Assembly: GCA_023430245.1 (NCBI GenBank)
Contig: JAEZBA010000558.1
Coordinates: 1-8,185 of the forward strand
Length of the DNA: 8,185 nucleotides
Source: Pseudomonadota bacterium
Lineage (GTDB): Bacteria > Pseudomonadota > Alphaproteobacteria > Rhizobiales > Xanthobacteraceae
Direction: 5' to 3'
Of this stretch, positions 5,441 through 8,185 are shown piece after piece. Numbering within the stretch: the stretch's first letter is position 1; every line of letters begins with the position of its first letter. The notes beneath the pieces were generated by a model. That model was not told the DNA's origin and searched no databases. It worked only from the letters and a program-made list of their open reading frames with translations. A program made the position numbers and the translations under genes.

Positions 5441-6613
5441 TCAACGGGTCTTCTCGAAAATCTCGCGTCCGATCAGCATGCGGCGGATTTCGCTGGTGCC
5501 GGCGCCGATTTCATAGAGCTTGGCATCACGCAGAAGCCGGCCAGCCGGAAACTCGTTGATATAGCCGTTGCCGCCCAATGTCTGAATCGCTTCCAGCGCC
5601 ATCTGCGTCGCGCGCTCCGATGCGAACAGGATCGCGCCGGCCGCATCTTCACGCGTGGTCCGTCCTTCGTCGCAGGCCTTCGCCACCGCATAGACGTACG
5701 ATTTCGCCGCGTTCATCCCGACATACATGTCCGCGATCTTGGCCTGCATGAGCTGGAAGCGGCCGATCGACTGGCCGAACTGCTTGCGGTCGTGAATATA
5801 CGGGATCACCAGATCGATCGCCGCCTGCATCAGTCCGAGCGGCCCCGCGGCCAGCACCACGCGTTCGTAATCGAGCCCGGACATCAAGATGTTGACGCCG
5901 TTGCCGACCGCGCCGAGCACGTTCTCCTGCGGCACTTCGCAATCCTGAAACACGATCTCGCCGGTATCGGAGCCGCGCATGCCGAGCTTGTCGAGCTTCT
6001 GGGCGGGCGAGAAACCCTTGAACTTCTTCTCGACCAGAAAGGCGGTGATACCTCGCGCGCCCGCGGTCGCATCGGTCTTGGCATAGACCACAATGGTGTC
6101 GGCAAGCGGACCGTTGGTGATCCACATCTTCGAGCCGTTGAGAATGTACTTCGTACCCTTCTTATCGGCGCGGGTGCGCATCGACACCACGTCAGAGCCC
6201 GAGCCCGGCTCCGACATGGCGAGCGCGCCGACATGGGCCCCGGACATCAGCTTCGGCAGATAGCGCTTTTTCTGGTCAGCGGTACCGTTCCGGCGGATCT
6301 GGTTCACGCAGAGATTGGTATGCGCTCCATAGGACAGGCCGACCGAGCCGGAGGCGCGCGAAATCTCTTCCATCGCCACGCAGTGTTCGAGATAGCCGAG
6401 CCCGGACCCACCGAGCTTCTCCTCGACCGTGATGCCGAGAAGACCAAGCTCGCCGAGCTTCGGCCAGAGGTCGCGAGGGAATTCGTTCTTGCGGTCGATC
6501 TCGTCGGCACGCGGCGCAATCTTTGCCTGCGAGAAGCGACGCACGCTGTCGCGCAGCATGTCGACGTCTTCGCCGAGCCCGAAATCGAACCCGGTCCAAG
6601 TGTTGGAAATCAT
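5441..6613 (-). CDS. ivd: Isovaleryl-CoA dehydrogenase (acyl-CoA dehydrogenase family)
   Basis: The FAD enzyme that oxidises isovaleryl-CoA to 3-methylcrotonyl-CoA in leucine breakdown, passing electrons to ETF. The 390-residue product has the family order: N-terminal helical domain; LAMSEPGSGSD at 131-141 and WITNG at 164-168 in the beta domain (FAD and substrate contacts); and C-terminal RKQFGQSIGRFQ at 276-287 and QTLGGNGYINEFPAGRLLRD at 344-363 with EIGAGTSEIRR at 368-378. Glu250 in SGLDYERVVLAAGPLG is at the unusual position of the catalytic base that distinguishes isovaleryl-CoA dehydrogenases from most short-chain acyl-CoA dehydrogenases, where the base lies in the last helices. The ATG (6611-6613) has AGGAG 6 nt upstream; the earlier in-frame ATG at 6628 is less well placed. 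It lies 16 nt after the thioesterase gene, so the two are co-transcribed. The rest of the leucine pathway (methylcrotonyl-CoA carboxylase, hydratase, lyase) is absent from the window. Confidence 0.95.
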   Translation of the reverse strand: MISNTWTGFDFGLGEDVDMLRDSVRRFSQAKIAPRADEIDRKNEFPRDLWPKLGELGLLGITVEEKLGGSGLGYLEHCVAMEEISRASGSVGLSYGAHTNLCVNQIRRNGTADQKKRYLPKLMSGAHVGALAMSEPGSGSDVVSMRTRADKKGTKYILNGSKMWITNGPLADTIVVYAKTDATAGARGITAFLVEKKFKGFSPAQKLDKLGMRGSDTGEIVFQDCEVPQENVLGAVGNGVNILMSGLDYERVVLAAGPLGLMQAAIDLVIPYIHDRKQFGQSIGRFQLMQAKIADMYVGMNAAKSYVYAVAKACDEGRTTREDAAGAILFASERATQMALEAIQTLGGNGYINEFPAGRLLRDAKLYEIGAGTSEIRRMLIGREIFEKTR

Positions 6614-6629
6614 GGGCCGCTCCTGCACC

Positions 6630-7109
6630 TTACTCGCGCGCGTCTTTTTGAGCCTCTTGCGGCGCGTCGGGCGTATTCTCCAGACAGATCATGGTCGCGA
6701 GCATGCGTGCGATCAACTTCGTTTCCGCGCCGCGTTCGGCGCCCACATCCACCTCGACGATGGTCAGGGTCCGGCCCGGGCGCAACACCCTGCCCCTGGC
6801 GACGAACCGCTCGCCGACCGCCGGCGATAACAGATTGATCTTCAACTCCACCGTCAGCGGCGCGGAGCCCTCCGGCATCAGCGAATAGGCGGAAAAGCCG
6901 GCGGCTGTATCGGCCAGCGCCGTGGTGACCCCGCCATGCAGAAAGCCGCGCTGCTGACACAGGTCGGGGCGCGCCTTCAGCGCCACCGCGCAGGCACCGG
7001 GCGAGAGCGAAGCAATCTCGCCACCGACCAGCGTCATGAACGGTTGCCGGGCGAAGCTGTCGCGCACCCGGGTTTCCCAAAGCGGATTGCGGGGCTCGAA
7101 TGCGCTCAT
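6630..7109 (-). CDS. PaaI-family hotdog acyl-CoA thioesterase
   Basis: A 159-residue single-hotdog thioesterase. The catalytic segment FLHGGVTTALADTAAGFSAY spans about 56-75; the HGGV loop at 58-61 and Asp67 correspond to the active-site loop and catalytic acid of PaaI/YdiI-type enzymes. VELKINLLSPAVGERFVARGRVLRPGRTLTIVEVDV at about 87-122 is the second family-typical strand-rich part. It should hydrolyse an acyl- or aryl-CoA; given the partner gene, a branched short-chain CoA from leucine breakdown is a guess. The ATG (7107-7109) has AGGAGG 8 nt upstream on the coding strand. It is the first gene of the operon with isovaleryl-CoA dehydrogenase and faces away from the TetR gene across a 74-bp control region with two palindromes. 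A polar, Asp/Glu/Gln-rich tail (146-159) is probably disordered. Confidence 0.92.
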   Translation of the reverse strand: MSAFEPRNPLWETRVRDSFARQPFMTLVGGEIASLSPGACAVALKARPDLCQQRGFLHGGVTTALADTAAGFSAYSLMPEGSAPLTVELKINLLSPAVGERFVARGRVLRPGRTLTIVEVDVGAERGAETKLIARMLATMICLENTPDAPQEAQKDARE

Positions 7110-7131
7110 GCCTCAGGCCTCCTGCTTGACC

Positions 7132-7147
7132 CATACGGTAGCGTATG
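7132..7147. promoter_or_regulatory. TetR operator palindrome 1
   Basis: CATACGGTAGCGTATG has 6-bp perfect arms CATACG/CGTATG around GTAG. It fills the spacer of the proposed rightward promoter and covers the expected start point of the leftward one. A palindrome of this size in a tetR-divergent gap is the usual binding site of the TetR protein. Confidence 0.7.
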
Positions 7148-7152
7148 TTTCA

Positions 7153-7166
7153 ATACGGCACCGTAT
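7153..7166. promoter_or_regulatory. TetR operator palindrome 2
   Basis: ATACGGCACCGTAT has 6-bp perfect arms ATACGG/CCGTAT around CA. Its left half repeats the ATACGG of palindrome 1 exactly 20 bp away (7133 and 7153), about two helical turns, which would put two dimers on the same DNA face. It covers the expected rightward start point and the leftward spacer and -10. Confidence 0.7.
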
Positions 7167-7183
7167 GGTTGGAGTCAAGCAGG

Positions 7184-7786
7184 GTGACGCGCACCAAAGA
7201 CGTTTTGGCCAGGGCCGGTTCCCGCTCGGGTCCGCTGGACGCGGCAGCGTGGATCGCAGCCGCACTGGATGCGCTCGCGAGCGACGGAATCGACGCCGTC
7301 CGGGTCGAGCCGATCGCCAAGGCGCTGTCCGTCACCAAAGGCAGCTTCTACTGGCATTTCGCCGATCGGCGAGCACTGATCGATGCCATGCTGGCGCAAT
7401 GGGCGGACGGACGCATCCTTGCGATCCGCGAACAGGCGCCGCGTGACGGTGACCCTGCCCTCTCGCTTCGCCGGCTTGCCGACCTCTACACCAAGCGCGG
7501 CAATGCCAGGGGGCTTGCGATCGAGCTCGCGATCCGTTCGCTCGCCCATAATGACGAAGCCGCCGCCCGCGCCGTACAGGCTGTGGATGCCGAACGACTG
7601 CAGCTCGTCGCCGCCTTGTTTGAACAACTCGGCTGGCCGGCGCGCGAAGCCTCTGCACGGGCGATGATGGTCTACGCTTTCCTGTTCGGACAGAGCCTTC
7701 TTGATCCGAAATCGGTCAGCGGTGCCGACATAGCGCTTGCGCTCGACGCACTGCTCGCGCCGCCGACTTCAGCTAGCCTAGCCTGA
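7184..7786 (+). CDS. TetR/AcrR-family transcriptional regulator
   Basis: A 200-residue repressor-type regulator. The N-terminal helix-turn-helix covers about 20-62, with the recognition part VEPIAKALSVTKGSFYWHFADRRALIDAML (41-70) of classic TetR form; the rest is the helical ligand and dimer domain. I start it at GTG 7184, which has GGAG 9 nt upstream. The upstream in-frame ATG (7145) would put the first codons inside both operator palindromes and has no ribosome site; a TTG at 7169 is also possible. It is divergent from the thioesterase-isovaleryl-CoA dehydrogenase operon and should repress that operon and itself, probably released by an acyl-CoA or related acid; the ligand is inference. It is not the MerR-type LiuR used for leucine catabolism in pseudomonads. 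Its last 14 bp overlap the convergent mgtE end. Confidence 0.93.
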   Translation: MTRTKDVLARAGSRSGPLDAAAWIAAALDALASDGIDAVRVEPIAKALSVTKGSFYWHFADRRALIDAMLAQWADGRILAIREQAPRDGDPALSLRRLADLYTKRGNARGLAIELAIRSLAHNDEAAARAVQAVDAERLQLVAALFEQLGWPAREASARAMMVYAFLFGQSLLDPKSVSGADIALALDALLAPPTSASLA

Positions 7787-8185
7787 ACCAGAGCGTCGCT
7801 ATCCCGAGAAAAGCAAAGAAACCGACGACGTCGGTGATCGTGGTCACGAACGGTCCCGACGAGACCGCCGGATCGACGCCGAGTTTCGTGAGGATCAGCG
7901 GGATCACAATGCCGCCGAGCGCCGCCGCTGCGAGGACCGTCAGCATCGCCAGTCCCATCACCAGAAAAAGATCGCTGACGCCGAACCACGCCGCCGCCAC
8001 GGCACCCATGATGATGGCGAAGCCGACACCATTCATGATGCCGACCAGCAATTCGCGGCGCACCACGCGCCATGCATTGGCATCGGACAATTCGCGGGTC
8101 GCCAGCGCGCGCACCGCAACCGTCATGGTCTGGGTTCCGGCATTGCCGCCCATCGACGCCACGATCGGCATGAGCACAGCGAGTG
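7773..8185 (-). CDS. mgtE: Magnesium transporter MgtE, C-terminal membrane domain, cut by window edge
   Basis: The visible 136 residues are the end of an MgtE channel that carries Mg2+ across the inner membrane; the frame is open through the right edge, so the cytosolic N and CBS domains lie outside. LMPIVASMGGNAGTQTMTV is the hallmark stretch of the pore region. About four membrane segments follow (LLVGIMNGVGFAIIMGAVAAAWF; LFLVMGLAMLTVLAAAALGGIVIPLIL; and the last one from FVTTITDVVGFFAFLGIATLWF). The Asp of TDVVGF, 18 residues from the C-terminus, probably equals the Mg2+-selecting pore aspartate (Asp432 in Thermus thermophilus MgtE). The stop is TAG at 7775-7773, inside the last codons of the TetR gene on the other strand. 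No relation in function to the neighbouring genes is apparent. Confidence 0.95.
   Translation of the reverse strand, partial: LAVLMPIVASMGGNAGTQTMTVAVRALATRELSDANAWRVVRRELLVGIMNGVGFAIIMGAVAAAWFGVSDLFLVMGLAMLTVLAAAALGGIVIPLILTKLGVDPAVSSGPFVTTITDVVGFFAFLGIATLWFRLG

Larger units (their letters stand above)
7121..7183. repeat. Perfect 10-bp inverted repeat enclosing the divergent promoter region
   Basis: CCTGCTTGAC (7121-7130) and GTCAAGCAGG (7174-7183) are exact reverse complements separated by 43 bp. Each arm supplies a TTGAC -35-like core reading inward: TTGACC (7126-7131) rightward and TTGACT (7178-7173) leftward. With 17-bp spacers the -10 positions fall at 7149-7154 (TTCAAT) and 7155-7150 (TATTGA, on the minus strand), nearly the same base pairs. 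The two promoters would therefore overlap back to back. The -35 matches are good and the -10 matches only partial, so the promoters are inferred; the inverted repeat is seen directly. Confidence 0.6.

Noticed and set aside
5396..6838. 480-codon open frame on the plus strand across the isovaleryl-CoA dehydrogenase gene
   Set aside because: It is antisense to a gene with an intact catalytic core, is rich in Arg/His/Ala as expected of a GC-rich shadow frame, and shows no domain or ribosome site.
7145..7183. ATG at 7145 as the TetR start
   Set aside because: It lies inside operator palindrome 1 and lacks a ribosome site; GTG 7184 is better placed.

Overview
The window is a GC-rich, gene-dense stretch of an ordinary bacterial chromosome. 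The gene types (DkgB-like reductases, QueC, QorB, a clean isovaleryl-CoA dehydrogenase, MgtE), the codon use biased to G/C in third positions, and many long antisense shadow frames fit an alphaproteobacterium, most likely Hyphomicrobiales near Bradyrhizobium, Afipia or Rhodopseudomonas. That placement is inference from protein character only. I see no rRNA, tRNA, CRISPR array, insertion sequence or prophage gene. Ten complete or partial genes are well supported and an eleventh (a small XRE regulator) is likely.

Region 1 (1-3509, all minus strand) reads as one tightly packed transcription unit in the order: aldo/keto reductase A (2685-3509), aldo/keto reductase B (to 2697), queC, a YhhQ/VUT-family queuosine-precursor transporter, and an RraA-like protein cut by the left edge. 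Three junctions overlap: the two reductase ends each contain a start codon for the next gene inside the codons for a conserved Ser-Pro-Lys-Trp-Asp tail, and queC and the transporter share ATGA. The last gap is 19 nt. The unit couples making preQ0 (QueC) with uptake of deazaguanine precursors; the role of the reductases and the RraA-like protein in that setting is unknown.

Region 2 (3599-4986) is a divergent pair: qorB (NmrA-like NAD(P)H:quinone oxidoreductase 2) and an HxlR/DUF24 regulator with a single cysteine. Their 77-bp intergenic region carries two near-identical 15-bp boxes, 18 bp apart. This is the layout of E. coli ytfG/ytfH and of qor2/qorR in Corynebacterium, so a thiol-redox or quinone-responsive switch is likely.

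Region 3 (4998-5345) is a small XRE-type regulator without a toxin partner.

Region 4 (5441-7786) holds a PaaI-type thioesterase and isovaleryl-CoA dehydrogenase as a two-gene operon, divergent from a TetR regulator. The control region between them is elaborate: two palindromes exactly 20 bp apart, enclosed by a perfect 10-bp inverted repeat that carries a TTGAC -35-like element on each strand. The TetR gene most likely starts at a GTG (7184), not at the upstream ATG that lies inside an operator.

Region 5 (7773-8185) is the C-terminal membrane domain of an MgtE magnesium transporter, convergent with and overlapping the TetR gene by 14 bp, and cut by the right edge.

No gap without a gene exceeds 300 bases. 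Nothing here is a proven new system. The best leads are the nested palindromic switch at 7121-7183, the tandem boxes at 4485-4517, and the reductase-queuosine-RraA operon.
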